This document shows positions 50,817 through 59,358 of a DNA stretch of 64,000 nucleotides, in pieces; the first letter of the stretch is position 1; every line of letters starts with the position of its first letter. Position numbers and translations under genes: made by a program. The notes beneath the pieces are model-generated. The model did no database searches. It worked only from the letters and a program-made list of their open reading frames with translations, and was not told where the DNA came from. Origin of the DNA: Aquisalimonas lutea (GTDB lineage: Bacteria > Pseudomonadota > Gammaproteobacteria > Nitrococcales > Aquisalimonadaceae); the NCBI RefSeq assembly GCF_030409225.1, contig NZ_JAUFPK010000001.1, positions 1,913,566 through 1,977,565 on the forward strand, given 5' to 3'.

Positions 50817-51638
50817 ATGCGTACTATTCGCCGCCTCATTCGCATTCCGGTGCTGTCCGTCCACGTGGTCATCGGCGTGATCGCCATCGTGTCGGCCACC
50901 GGCTGGGACCGGCTCCGCGGGAACCGGCTGCATCAGGGGCTCGCCCGGCGCATGCAGATCTTCTGGTCGCGCAGCATCTGCCGGATCCTGGGGGTGCGCC
51001 TGCACGTCCACGGGGAGGCCATGGCGCAACCCCCGGCCCTGGTGGTCAGCAATCACCTTTCCTGGCTGGATATCCTGGTGATCACGGCGTACTGGCCGGT
51101 GTCGTTCCTCAGCAAGTCGGAGGTGCGCTCCTGGCCCGGCATCGGTCCGGCGGCCACGGCCCTGGGGACGCTGTACATCGACCGCGGCGCCCGCAACGCC
51201 TCGGCCCAGGCCAACGAGGTCATGGCGCAGCGCCTGCGCGAGGGGCACAACGTAGTGCTGTTCCCAGAGGGCACCACCAGCTACGGGCGGGAGCTGCTGC
51301 CGTTCCGGCCGCGGCTGTTCCAGGCCGCCCTGGATGCGGGGGTGCCCATCCAGCCCGTGACCCTGCTGTATCTGGACACAGCGGGCGAGCCCAGCGTGCA
51401 CGCGCCGTTCATCAACGAGGAAAAGCTCGTGCGCCACGTGATGCGGCTCGCCGGCGAGCCCCGCACGGACTGCCACGTGCGCGTGTGCCCGATGATCCCG
51501 GTGGAGGGCCAGCGGCGCCGGGACCTGGCGGCGGCCAGCCGCGCGGAGATGGCGCGCGCCCTGGAGCTGCCCGAGGCTGGTGGCGCCGAGGCAGGTACGA
51601 GCCAGGGCGCCGGCGAGGGCGAGCGCCTGCGCGCCTGA
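50817..51638 (+). CDS. 1-acyl-sn-glycerol-3-phosphate acyltransferase (PlsC-like)
   Basis: The 273-residue membrane-bound product has the acyltransferase motifs NHLSWLDILV (H-x4-D) at ~80 and LFPEGTTSYG at ~150. It also has a first helix VLSVHVVIGVIAIVS. It makes phosphatidic acid or a related lipid such as an ornithine lipid. An ATG 10 codons upstream is less likely; the one at 50817 follows AGGGAAGGG. The C-terminal ~35 residues are low complexity. Confidence 0.88.
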   Translation: MRTIRRLIRIPVLSVHVVIGVIAIVSATGWDRLRGNRLHQGLARRMQIFWSRSICRILGVRLHVHGEAMAQPPALVVSNHLSWLDILVITAYWPVSFLSKSEVRSWPGIGPAATALGTLYIDRGARNASAQANEVMAQRLREGHNVVLFPEGTTSYGRELLPFRPRLFQAALDAGVPIQPVTLLYLDTAGEPSVHAPFINEEKLVRHVMRLAGEPRTDCHVRVCPMIPVEGQRRRDLAAASRAEMARALELPEAGGAEAGTSQGAGEGERLRA

Positions 51639-51678
51639 CGTGCTCCCGTGACCGTTTCGTGACCGCGCCCGATACGGC

Positions 51679-51707
51679 TTGCGCCGGGCTGTGGGACGTC
51701 GTATTCT
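51679..51707 (+). promoter_or_regulatory. predicted arsR promoter
   Basis: TTGCGC (51679-51684) and TATTCT (51702-51707) are separated by 17 bp, a good sigma-70 arrangement. The expected start of transcription falls at about 51713, just upstream of the ArsR palindrome. Confidence 0.5.
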
Positions 51708-51718
51708 TTTAATTCCTT

Positions 51719-51738
51719 ATATACGGATATCCATATAT
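51719..51738. promoter_or_regulatory. predicted ArsR operator overlapping the arsR start codon
   Basis: ATATACGGATATCCATATAT is a 20-bp palindrome with one mismatched pair, centred on GGATATCC. It includes the first two bases of the arsR ATG. ArsR-family repressors bind such AT-rich dyads and release them on arsenite. The operator occupies the place where a Shine-Dalgarno would be, so translation may start on a very short leader. Confidence 0.6.
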
Positions 51739-52072
51739 GCGTGACCCGGAGACATTCTTTCGCGCCCTGTCCGACCCGACGCGGCTGCGCTGCCTGCTGC
51801 TCCTGATGGCCGAGGGGCGGCTGTGCGTGTGCGAGTTCGTCCATGCCCTGGACCTCTCCCAGCCGCGGGTGTCCCGGCATCTCGGGCATCTCCGGGACCT
51901 GGGCATCGTCCTCGACGAGCGCCGCGGCCAGTGGGTGCACTACCGGCTGCACCCGGCGCTGCCGCAATGGGCGCACGACGTCCTGGAGGCCGCCTTCCAG
52001 GCGGAGGGCCTGCGTGACATCCGGCAGCGGCTGGCAAGCATGCCCGACCGCCCGTCGGCGGCCTGTGACTAG
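51737..52072 (+). CDS. arsR: ArsR-family arsenite-responsive repressor
   Basis: The 111-residue winged-helix protein shows RALSDPTRLRCLLLLMAEGR, the metalloid-binding Cys pair in LCVCEFVHALDLSQP, and the recognition helix SQPRVSRHLGHLRD. The ELCVC-type arrangement is the classical As(III) site. It should repress arsR-arsC-acr3 until arsenite binds. It has no clear Shine-Dalgarno and overlaps its own predicted operator. Confidence 0.93.
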   Translation: MRDPETFFRALSDPTRLRCLLLLMAEGRLCVCEFVHALDLSQPRVSRHLGHLRDLGIVLDERRGQWVHYRLHPALPQWAHDVLEAAFQAEGLRDIRQRLASMPDRPSAACD

Positions 52073-52100
52073 CGGAACAACGAACGAGCGGGGGAATGTG

Positions 52101-52514
52101 GTGAACATCCTTTTCCTTTGCACGGGCAACTCCTGCCGGTCGCAGATGGCCGAGGGCTTCGCGCGGGCACTGGGCGCCGACGGGCTCACCGTGGCCTCGG
52201 CCGGCATCGAGGCCCACGGGCTGAACCCGCGGGCCGTCGCCGCCATGGCCGAGGACGGCATCGATATCTCCGGCCAGGTCTCTACCCGGGTCACCGACGC
52301 CATGCTGGCGGGCGTCGACCGGGTGGTGACGGTCTGCGGCGATGCCGACGAGCAGTGCCCGATCCTGCCGCCCGATACCAGCAGGGTGCACTGGCCGCTG
52401 CCGGACCCCACCCGGGTCACGGGCACGGACGAGGAGATCAGCGCCGCGTTCCGGCGCGTGCGGGACGAGCTGCGGGAACGGGTGGAGGCGCTGCTGGCCG
52501 GGGTCGACGCATAG
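52101..52514 (+). CDS. arsC: arsenate reductase, LMW-phosphatase type
   Basis: The 137-residue product reduces arsenate to arsenite using thioredoxin. The P-loop is CTGNSCRS (Cys 7, Arg 13). The redox-relay cysteines are Cys 79 and Cys 86 in VTVCGDADEQCP, matching Cys 10, 82 and 89 of the plasmid pI258 enzyme. GTG 52101 is the likely start (GTG 52098 is adjacent). It ends 285 bp before acr3. Confidence 0.94.
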   Translation: MNILFLCTGNSCRSQMAEGFARALGADGLTVASAGIEAHGLNPRAVAAMAEDGIDISGQVSTRVTDAMLAGVDRVVTVCGDADEQCPILPPDTSRVHWPLPDPTRVTGTDEEISAAFRRVRDELRERVEALLAGVDA

Positions 52515-52534
52515 GCGCCGGATGCTCCGGACGC

Positions 52535-52748
52535 GTCGGGACTGAAGTCCCTCCCACACCGGGGTGTGTGTTCGGTGGCCGAATGATGGCGTCGCCCGTC
52601 TCCGGGGCGGCGGGTGCCGGCCTCGGCGGGAGCATCGCGACCCGAAGCCCCTCCCGCGCCGGTTGCGTGGTTCGCGGCCGAACCGGGGCGCTGCCGTTGG
52701 CCCTCGGGGGCCGGTGGTCCCCCTGGTGGGAGCGGCTTCAGCCGCGAC
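52535..52748. repeat. REP cluster 5 between arsC and acr3
   Basis: There is one REP unit with a changed stem (GGGAC/GTCCC), one decayed unit around 52637-52656 and one GCGGC/GCCGC unit at 52723-52748. Wider spacing suggests an older cluster. It fills most of the 285-bp gap inside the ars operon, so it would be in the operon mRNA. Confidence 0.75.
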
Positions 52749-52799
52749 ATGACACGGCCTGCTGCAGCGCGAACGATCAACTTCCGGCAGGAGAGGACG

Positions 52800-53906
52800 A
52801 TGAATACCACGCAAGAATCCGCCACCAGCGACGCCCCCGAGATTGTCGAGGGTATGGGCCTGTTCGAGCGTTATCTCACCGTCTGGGTGGCACTGGCCAT
52901 CGTCGCCGGTGTCGCCCTCGGCCAGCTCGCTCCGGCCGTCCCGGACGCCCTGTCGCGCTTCGAGTACGCCCGGGTGTCGATCCCGGTGGCCGTCCTGATC
53001 TGGGCCATGATCTTCCCCATGATGGTGCAGATCGACTTCACGTCCATCCTCGGCGTACGCCGCCAGCCCCGGGGGCTGGTGATCACCACCGCGGTGAACT
53101 GGCTCGTCAAGCCGTTCACCATGTTCGCCATCGCCTGGTTCTTCCTGCTGGTGCTGTTCGAGCCGCTGATCCCCGGCCCGCTGGCGCGGGAGTACCTGGC
53201 GGGGGCGATCCTGCTGGGTGCGGCCCCGTGCACCGCCATGGTCTTCGTCTGGAGCTTTCTCACCCGCGGGGACGCCGCCTATACCCTGGTGCAGGTGTCG
53301 GTGAACGACCTCATCATGCTGTTCGCCTTCGCGCCCATCGTGGTGTTCCTGCTGGGGATCTCCGACATCGCCGTGCCCTGGAACACCGTCGCGCTGTCGG
53401 TGGTGCTGTACATCGTCATTCCCCTGGCCGCCGGCTATGCCACGCGCGTGGCGCTGATCCGGCGCAAGGGCGCAGACTGGTTCGACAACGTCTTCATGAG
53501 GCGCATCGGGCCCGTTACCCCCGTCGGCCTGATTCTCACCCTGGTGCTGCTGTTCGCCTTCCAGGGCGAGGTCATTCTCAACAATCCGCTGCACATCGTG
53601 CTCATCGCCATTCCATTGACCGTGCAGACGTTCCTGATCTTCTTCCTGGCCTACGGCTGGGCGCGGGCCTGGCGTGTGCCCCACAACGTGGCCGCCCCGG
53701 GCGCGCTCATCGGCGCCAGCAACTTCTTCGAGCTGGCCGTGGCCGCCGCCATCGCCCTGTTCGGCCTGCAATCCGGGGCCGCCCTGGCCACCGTCGTGGG
53801 GGTACTGGTGGAAGTGCCGCTGATGCTGGCGCTGGTGCGCATCGCCAACCGCACGCGCCACGGGTTTCCGGCGGCGCCCTCCGGTGTTCCGGAAGGTCGG
53901 GGCTGA
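52800..53906 (+). CDS. acr3: arsenite efflux permease ACR3
   Basis: The 368-residue, ten-helix antiporter exports arsenite. The essential Cys 144 is in AILLGAAPCTAMVFVWS and the conserved Glu is in LIGASNFFELAVAAAIALFG. It belongs to the ACR3 family, unrelated to ArsB. Translation starts at ATG 52800 after GGCAGGAGAGG. The stop codon TGA is contributed by the REP unit that follows (GGGGCTGAAGCCCC), so the native C-terminus may have been shortened or extended. Confidence 0.95.
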   Translation: MNTTQESATSDAPEIVEGMGLFERYLTVWVALAIVAGVALGQLAPAVPDALSRFEYARVSIPVAVLIWAMIFPMMVQIDFTSILGVRRQPRGLVITTAVNWLVKPFTMFAIAWFFLLVLFEPLIPGPLAREYLAGAILLGAAPCTAMVFVWSFLTRGDAAYTLVQVSVNDLIMLFAFAPIVVFLLGISDIAVPWNTVALSVVLYIVIPLAAGYATRVALIRRKGADWFDNVFMRRIGPVTPVGLILTLVLLFAFQGEVILNNPLHIVLIAIPLTVQTFLIFFLAYGWARAWRVPHNVAAPGALIGASNFFELAVAAAIALFGLQSGAALATVVGVLVEVPLMLALVRIANRTRHGFPAAPSGVPEGRG

Positions 53907-54007
53907 AGCCCCTCCCACAGGCGAGGCATCCGGAGCGACCCTGGAGCGTGGGGCGGATCTTCAAGTCTGCCCTCCGCGTGTTCTGTGGGAGGGGCTTCAG
54001 CCCCGAC
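53896..54007. repeat. REP pair 6
   Basis: Two GGGGC/GCCCC units in opposite orientation lie about 65 bp apart, forming a REPIN-like hairpin. The first unit overlaps the acr3 stop codon. The pair lies between the convergent acr3 and chrA genes. Confidence 0.85.
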
Positions 54008-54054
54008 TCTTCCAGCGCAATCGCCGCTCCCGCGACCGAGGGGGCGAAGTGACC

Positions 54055-55260
54055 CTAGAGGATGACGAATCCGGCCAGAGCACACGCGGGGACCAGCAGG
54101 TAGACCGGGACGCGCGTGGTCATGAGCGCCGCGAACGCGGCCAGGGCGATGGCCAGTTCCGGCACCCCGGTGATCCCCACGCGGATGACCGGATCCCAGA
54201 GCACGGCCCCCAGCAGGCCGACGACGCCGGCATTGATGCCGGCGACGCCGCGGCGGATCCATGCAACGTGCCCGAGCCGGCTCCACCACGGCAGCACGCC
54301 CACCAGCAGCAGGGATCCGGGCAGGAAGATGGCCACCAGGGCAGCGATACCGCCGAGGACGGGAGCCGGGTCGTAGACCTCCGCGCCCAGGTAGCCGGCG
54401 AAGCTGAACAGCGGGCCGGGCAGCGCCTGGGCGGCCCCGTAGCCCGCCAGGAACGTGCCGTGATCCATGCCTGCGGGTGCGGCGACCTCGCGCTCGAGCA
54501 GCGGCAGCACCACGTGGCCGCCGCCGAACACCAGGGAGCCGGCCCGGTAGACGCCGTCCACCAGGGCCGTGAGCGCCCCGGGGAACGCGCCGGCGAGCAG
54601 GGGCAGCCCGACGAGCCCCGCGGCGAACAGCACCAGGCTGGCCGCCGCCGTACGGCGGGACAGCGGGACGTGCAGCGCCGTCTCCGTGTCCATCCGCCGG
54701 CCCGTGACCGGCAGCAGGAACGCGAGGCCGCCGCCGAGCAGGAGCGCCAGCAGCTGTCCCGCCGGGGTCGGCCACAGCAGGGCCAGGGTCAGCGCCGCCA
54801 GGGTGATGACGATACGCGGGGCGTCCGGGGCCAGGGTGCGGGCCATGCTGATCACCGCCTGGGCCACCACGGCGACGGCCGCGAGCTTGAGGCCCTGCAG
54901 CCAGCCGGTGCCGTGGATGGCATCGGCCCCCAGGGCACCCACCGCCAGGGCCAGGGCGATCATGACGATCGCCGAGGGCAGGGTGAAGCCCAGCCACGCG
55001 GCGGCCATGCCGGGCAGGCCCGCGCGCACCAGGCCGATGGCCTGGCCCACCTGGCTGCTGCTGGGGCCCGGAAGGAACTGGCAGAGGGCGACGATCTGGC
55101 CGTACTGCTGGTCGTTGAGCCAGCTGCGGCGCGTCACCAGGGCATCGCGGTAGTAGCCCAGGTGCGCCACCGGGCCCCCGAACGAGCAGCATCCCAGGCC
55201 GAGAAAGACCAGGAAGACCTCCAGTGCCGGGAAACGCCGCAGGATCCCCGGGCCCGCCAT
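54055..55260 (-). CDS. chrA: chromate transporter, long form
   Basis: The 401-residue product has two homologous CHR halves. The family repeats PGPSSSQVGQAIGLVRAGLP in the N-terminal half and ALPGPLFSFAGYLGAEVYDP in the C-terminal half are both present, as is the N-terminal FGGPVAHLGYYRD. It exports chromate. It starts 2 bp after the argF stop on the same strand, so it is transcribed with argD-argF, an odd pairing. Confidence 0.94.
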   Translation of the reverse strand: MAGPGILRRFPALEVFLVFLGLGCCSFGGPVAHLGYYRDALVTRRSWLNDQQYGQIVALCQFLPGPSSSQVGQAIGLVRAGLPGMAAAWLGFTLPSAIVMIALALAVGALGADAIHGTGWLQGLKLAAVAVVAQAVISMARTLAPDAPRIVITLAALTLALLWPTPAGQLLALLLGGGLAFLLPVTGRRMDTETALHVPLSRRTAAASLVLFAAGLVGLPLLAGAFPGALTALVDGVYRAGSLVFGGGHVVLPLLEREVAAPAGMDHGTFLAGYGAAQALPGPLFSFAGYLGAEVYDPAPVLGGIAALVAIFLPGSLLLVGVLPWWSRLGHVAWIRRGVAGINAGVVGLLGAVLWDPVIRVGITGVPELAIALAAFAALMTTRVPVYLLVPACALAGFVIL

Positions 55261-55262
55261 GG

Positions 55263-56207
55263 TCAGGCGGGCTGCCGGCCGGTGTCGTCCTCCGTCGCCG
55301 TGGCGCCCAGGATCAGCGCCTCCAGCAGCGCCTTTTGGGCGTGCAGCCGGTTCTCCGCCTCATCCCAGACCACCGAGCGGGGGCCGTCGATGACCTCGGC
55401 GTCCACCTCCTCGCCGCGGTGGGCGGGCAGACAGTGCATGAACACGGCGTCCTCCGTCGCCCGGGCCATCAGGGCCTCGGTGACGCGGTAGGGGGCGAAG
55501 GCCCGCTCCCGGTGGCGCTGCTGCTCTTCCTGGCCCATGCTGGCCCACACGTCGGTGACCACCAGGTGGGCGCCGTCGGCGGCCTCGGCAGGGTCGCGGT
55601 GGACGCTCACGCGCTCGCCCGCCTGCGCCGCCAGCTCCGGATCCGGATCGTAGCCCTCGGGGCAGCCGATGCGGAGCCGGAAGTCGAACTGACGGGCCGC
55701 GTTGATGTAGGAGTTGCACATGTTGTTGCCGTCGCCGATCCAGGCCACGGTGCGGCCCTGGATGGAGCCGCGGTGCTCCAGGTACGTCTGCATGTCGGCG
55801 AGCACCTGGCAGGGATGGTAGCTGTCCGACAGCCCGTTGATCACCGGCACCGCGGAATACGCGGCGAACCGTTCCAGTGTCTCGTGGGCGAATGTCCGGA
55901 TCATGACCGCATCCACCATGCGCGAGAGCACGCGCGCGGTGTCCTCCACCGGCTCGCCCCGGCCGAGCTGGCTGTCCCCGGGGCTGAGAAAGATGGCGTT
56001 GCCGCCGAGCTGCTGCATGCCGGCCTCGAAGGAGACCCGGGTCCGCGTCGACGACTTCTCGAACAGCATGCCCAGCACCTTGCCGCGCAGCGGCTCGTGG
56101 AGAACGCCCTGGCGGCGCAGCGCCTTGAGGTCCTGCGCGCGGCGCAGGAGCCGGTGCAGGGTCTCCGGCGTGGTGTCGCACAGGGTCAGGAAATGACGTG
56201 AATCCAT
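55263..56207 (-). CDS. argF: ornithine carbamoyltransferase
   Basis: The 314-residue product makes citrulline from ornithine and carbamoyl phosphate. The carbamoyl-phosphate loop is [16 protein letters not shown]. The ornithine loop is [12 protein letters not shown], with DVWASMGQE between. argD lies 2 bp upstream and chrA 2 bp downstream on the same strand. Confidence 0.97.
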   Translation of the reverse strand: MDSRHFLTLCDTTPETLHRLLRRAQDLKALRRQGVLHEPLRGKVLGMLFEKSSTRTRVSFEAGMQQLGGNAIFLSPGDSQLGRGEPVEDTARVLSRMVDAVMIRTFAHETLERFAAYSAVPVINGLSDSYHPCQVLADMQTYLEHRGSIQGRTVAWIGDGNNMCNSYINAARQFDFRLRIGCPEGYDPDPELAAQAGERVSVHRDPAEAADGAHLVVTDVWASMGQEEQQRHRERAFAPYRVTEALMARATEDAVFMHCLPAHRGEEVDAEVIDGPRSVVWDEAENRLHAQKALLEALILGATATEDDTGRQPA

Positions 56208-56209
56208 GG

Positions 56210-57391
56210 TCAGTACCTCGTGTCGTGGACCAGGCCCTGGATGAGACCGGAGACCTGCTCGACGATACGGTCGGCGTCCTCGTCGGTGAGGACCAGGGGC
56301 GGCAGCAGGCGGACCACCGACTGCGCGGTGACGTTGATGAGCAGGCCCTGGTCCAGGGCCTGCTGGACCAGCTCGGTGCACGGCCGGTCGAGCTCGATGC
56401 CGAGCATCAGCCCGCGGCCACGGATGGCCTTCACGGCGGGCTCGTCGTCCAGGGCATGATGGAACCCGTCGCGCATGCGCGTACCCAGCCGGCCGGCCCG
56501 GGCGATGAGGTCGTCCTCGTCCAGCGCCCGGATCACCGCCAGGGCAGCGCTCGCCGCCAGGGGGTTGCCGCCGAAGGTGGAGCCGTGGCTGCCGGGGCCC
56601 AGGGTGTCCGCCGCCTCGCCCCGCGCCAGGCAGGCGCCGATGGGCACGCCGTTGCCCAGGCCCTTGGCCAGGGTGACCACATCCGGCACGACGTGCTCGT
56701 GCTGGCAGGCGAGCCAGGCGCCGGTGCGGCCGTTGCCGGTCTGGATCTCGTCCAGCATCAGCAGCCAGCCGTTGTCGTCGCAGCGCGCCCGCAGGCCTTC
56801 CAGGTAGCCGGGATGCGGCTCGCGGATGCCGCCTTCGCCCTGGATGGGCTCCACCAGCACGGCGACGATGTCCTCGCGGCCGGCGGCCTCGTCCACGGCC
56901 CCGAGGTCGTCGTAGGGAATGCGCTCGAAGCCCTCGGGCAGCGGCCCGAAGCCCTCCCGGGCGCGGTCGTTGCCGGTGGCCGCCAGGGTGCCGAGAGTGC
57001 GCCCGTGGAAGGCGCCGTCCATCACCAGGATGCGCGGGCTGGCAATGCCGCGCCGGCTGCCGTGCAGGCGGGCCAGCTTGATGGCTGCCTCGTTGGCCTC
57101 GGCGCCGGAGTTGCAGAAGAACACGCCGTCCATGCCCGCGCGCCGGCACAGCGCGGCAGCCAGCTCCTCCTGCAGCGGCACCTGGTAGAGATTGGACGTG
57201 TGCAGCAGCTGCCCCGCCTGCTCCCGGAGCGCCTCGGTGACCCGGGGATGCGCGTGGCCCAGCCCGCACACGGCGATGCCGCTCAGCGCGTCCAGGTAGG
57301 CGTTGCCGTCGCCGTCCCACAGCCAGGCGCCGCGCCCGTGGCTGAATGCCACCGGCAGGCGGCCGTAGGTATGCATCAGTGGATGGGCCAT
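56210..57391 (-). CDS. argD: acetylornithine aminotransferase
   Basis: The 393-residue class III PLP aminotransferase shows [40 protein letters not shown] and the PLP Lys in [15 protein letters not shown]. It transfers the amino group to N-acetylglutamate semialdehyde in arginine synthesis and may also serve in lysine synthesis. AGGGA precedes the ATG. A strong promoter lies ~100 bp upstream. Confidence 0.95.
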   Translation of the reverse strand: MAHPLMHTYGRLPVAFSHGRGAWLWDGDGNAYLDALSGIAVCGLGHAHPRVTEALREQAGQLLHTSNLYQVPLQEELAAALCRRAGMDGVFFCNSGAEANEAAIKLARLHGSRRGIASPRILVMDGAFHGRTLGTLAATGNDRAREGFGPLPEGFERIPYDDLGAVDEAAGREDIVAVLVEPIQGEGGIREPHPGYLEGLRARCDDNGWLLMLDEIQTGNGRTGAWLACQHEHVVPDVVTLAKGLGNGVPIGACLARGEAADTLGPGSHGSTFGGNPLAASAALAVIRALDEDDLIARAGRLGTRMRDGFHHALDDEPAVKAIRGRGLMLGIELDRPCTELVQQALDQGLLINVTAQSVVRLLPPLVLTDEDADRIVEQVSGLIQGLVHDTRY

Positions 57392-57406
57392 GGTGTCCCT
57401 GCTCGC

Positions 57407-57460
57407 AAAAACAAAAAGGCAGCGCCGGGGGAACCGCTGGCGCCGGTGGCCGGCGCCGCG
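57407..57460 (-). promoter_or_regulatory. hairpin and U-run in the argD leader
   Basis: On the minus strand the argD leader runs through GGCGCCGG/CCGGCGCC and CAGCG/CGCTG stems, followed directly by TTTTTGTTTTTG, ending about 16 bases before the start codon. This resembles a terminator or attenuator in a ~95-nt leader. No leader-peptide gene is evident. Confidence 0.35.
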
Positions 57461-57490
57461 ACTCCCGACGGGAGCTGCCGGGAATCCTGG

Positions 57491-57519
57491 ATTATAGAAA
57501 GCCTCCGCACAGCGGGCAA
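57491..57519 (-). promoter_or_regulatory. predicted argD promoter
   Basis: On the minus strand TTGCCC (57519-57514), a 17-bp spacer and a perfect TATAAT (57496-57491) form a strong sigma-70 promoter. It lies about 100 bp upstream of argD in the 314-bp argD-grxD gap. Confidence 0.65.
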
Positions 57520-57553
57520 GTTACCGCCGTGGGGTGCTCCGGCCGGCGGGCCG

Positions 57554-57582
57554 TTTTCACCCGCCACGTCAATGGGTATACT
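57554..57582 (+). promoter_or_regulatory. predicted grxD promoter
   Basis: TTTTCA (57554-57559), 17 bp and TATACT (57577-57582) face grxD, divergent from the argD promoter. The -10 is good, the -35 moderate. Confidence 0.45.
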
Positions 57583-57705
57583 GAATACATGATTCAGGCA
57601 GCGCGCGTTGGTCGGCAGCAACGCGGTCACGAGGGAACGGCGCGGTGAACGCCGGGGCGCCGGCGGTTCGTCGGGCCACGCATTCGACGATAACGAGGTT
57701 TGATA

Positions 57706-58041
57706 ATGGACGAGGTTCAGGAAGCCATCAAGAAGCAGGTGGACAGCCACCCGGTCATTCTGTTCATGAAGGGAACGCCGCAGTTCCCGCAGTGCGGCTT
57801 CTCCATGAAGGCATCCCAGGCGCTGGCGGGCTGCGAGGCGGATTTCGCCTACGTGAACGTCCTGGAGGACGAGCGCATTCGCCAGGGCATCAAGGACTTC
57901 GGCAACTGGCCGACGATTCCGCAGCTGTATGTCAACGGCGAGCTCGTGGGCGGCTGCGACATCATCCTGGAGATGTACGAAAGCGGGGATCTCGAGCAGC
58001 TCGTCAGGAACGCGGGAGCCGCCCAGGGAAGCGGCGCCTGA
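57706..58041 (+). CDS. grxD: monothiol glutaredoxin Grx4
   Basis: The 111-residue CGFS-type glutaredoxin has Cys 30 in GTPQFPQCGFSMKASQAL, plus the glutathione-binding NWPTIPQLYVNGELVGGCD. It binds a shared 2Fe-2S cluster with glutathione and moves clusters to other proteins, with BolA as a partner. ATG 57706 follows AACGAGG. It has its own promoter and terminator. Confidence 0.96.
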   Translation: MDEVQEAIKKQVDSHPVILFMKGTPQFPQCGFSMKASQALAGCEADFAYVNVLEDERIRQGIKDFGNWPTIPQLYVNGELVGGCDIILEMYESGDLEQLVRNAGAAQGSGA

Positions 58042-58071
58042 CGGCTGCAGCTCCGCTGCGGTGCGCAGACG

Positions 58072-58100
58072 CGCACGCAAATGGTTCAGTGTTTCCCGAG
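58072..58100 (+). repeat. dispersed repeat end, degenerate copy 4
   Basis: GCGCACGCAAATGGTTCAGT continuing GTTTCCCGA matches GCACGCGGGAATGGTTCAG plus CGTTTCCTTAG at 5351-5380 with several changes. It lies just after grxD and just before its terminator. Confidence 0.4.
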
Positions 58101-58103
58101 CCG

Positions 58104-58129
58104 AACGCCCCGGTCCCCGGGGCGTTTTT
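58104..58129 (+). terminator. Rho-independent terminator of grxD
   Basis: AACGCCCCGG and CCGGGGCGTT form a perfect 10-bp stem with loop TCC and are followed by TTTTTG. It lies about 60 bp after the grxD stop. Confidence 0.85.
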
Positions 58130-58334
58130 GCATTGCGTCCGGGACAGGGTGTTGAAAAGCGGCGGCCCCGTCCGCATGTTCCCGATACGGGGCGTGCAGG
58201 GCACGATGACGGCAGCTCGCGCACGTCCCGCGTCGGCGCCGGGAACCTCGGTACCAAACGCCAGGCCGGATTCGACGGGGTTTGGCCGGAGGGCCGGATC
58301 CTGAACGTGTTTTGCAACCGAAGGAGGCAGAATA

Positions 58335-58958
58335 ATGGCTCACGAACTCCCCGAGCTTCCGTACGCGCACGATGCGCTGGAACCGCACATCGATGCCAAG
58401 ACCATGGAGATCCACCACGGCAAGCATCACAACACGTACGTCACCAAGCTCAACGCCGCGCTCGAGAATCACCCGGACCTGGCCTCCAAGCCGGTGGAAG
58501 TGCTGATCCGCCGCATCAAGGATCTGCCGGCCGACATCCAGACGCCGGTTCGCAACAACGGCGGCGGCCATGCCAACCACAGCATGTTCTGGCAGATGAT
58601 GAGCCCCAATGGCGGGGGTGAGCCGTCCGGCGAGCTGGCGGAGGCCGTCAAGAGCACCTTCGGCAGCTTCGATGCCTTCAAGGAGGAGTTCACCAACGCC
58701 GCGCTGGGCCGCTTCGGCTCCGGCTGGGCGTGGCTGGTGGTGGCCGGCGGCAAGCTGAAGATCACCTCCACGCCCAACCAGGACAGCCCGCTGATGGAGG
58801 ACATCGCAGACGTGCCGGGCACGCCGATCCTGGGCCTGGACGTGTGGGAGCACGCCTACTACCTGAACTACCAGAACCGGCGTCCGGACTACGTGGCGGC
58901 GTTCTGGAACCTGGTCAACTGGGACGACGTGGCCAAGCGCTACGCCTCGGCCAAGTAA
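58335..58958 (+). CDS. sodA: superoxide dismutase, Mn type
   Basis: The 207-residue product has metal ligands His 27 ([10 protein letters not shown]), His in [15 protein letters not shown], and Asp and His in [19 protein letters not shown]. The GGHANHS and PNQDSPLM segments are typical of Mn or cambialistic enzymes (as in Bacillus SodA), not of the Fe-SodB type, which has NAAQVWNH at that place. The start follows AAGGAGG. A perfect terminator follows the gene. Confidence 0.93.
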   Translation: MAHELPELPYAHDALEPHIDAKTMEIHHGKHHNTYVTKLNAALENHPDLASKPVEVLIRRIKDLPADIQTPVRNNGGGHANHSMFWQMMSPNGGGEPSGELAEAVKSTFGSFDAFKEEFTNAALGRFGSGWAWLVVAGGKLKITSTPNQDSPLMEDIADVPGTPILGLDVWEHAYYLNYQNRRPDYVAAFWNLVNWDDVAKRYASAK

Positions 58959-58979
58959 GCGCCGAGCCCGCGTGACCCC

Positions 58980-59006
58980 AAAAACCCCGCTCCGGCGGGG
59001 TTTTTT
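58980..59006 (+). terminator. Rho-independent terminator of sodA
   Basis: AAAAACCCCGC and GCGGGGTTTTTT with loop TCCG form an 11-bp stem with a long T-run, about 20 bp after the stop. Confidence 0.92.
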
Positions 59007-59038
59007 CGTTCGGGGTCGCCCGTGGTGCAGGAGGTGCC

Positions 59039-59322
59039 GTAGGAGCGACGTCAGTCGCGACGTTCCAGAGAACCTGTTTCCCGGCGAATCGGGGCTGAAG
59101 CCCCTCCCACATGGCGACGGGGAAGACCCTGCCGACAGGCGTTGTAGGAGCGGCTTCAGCCGCGACATTCCAGGGCATCAGGTTCTCTGGAACGTCGCGG
59201 CTGAAGCCGCTCCTACACGGCCTCGGTGAAGCTTGTTGCAGGATTCTGTGGGAGGGGCTTCAGCCCCGACCTTCCAGAGAACCGGGGTCATCTGCAACGG
59301 TCGCGACTGACGTCGCTCCTAC
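59039..59322. repeat. REP cluster 7
   Basis: About six REP units, alternating among GCGAC, GGGGC and GCGGC stem types, fill the rest of the 400-bp gap between convergent sodA and rnt. Spacers again carry TTCCAGAGAACC...TTCTCTGGAACG, which is itself an inverted pair. Confidence 0.85.
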
Positions 59323-59358
59323 GGGGTCCGCGCTCTTACCCGAAGCGGCTGTTCCCGG

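Noticed and set aside
58152-58180. TTGAAA-n17-CATGTT as a sodA promoter
   Set aside because: The -10 hexamer matches poorly and the site lies ~150 bp from the gene; too weak to list as a feature.
59039-59322. Regularly spaced repeats resembling a CRISPR array
   Set aside because: Units alternate in orientation, differ in stem sequence, have variable spacing with conserved rather than unique spacers, and no cas genes are nearby. They are REP/REPIN units.
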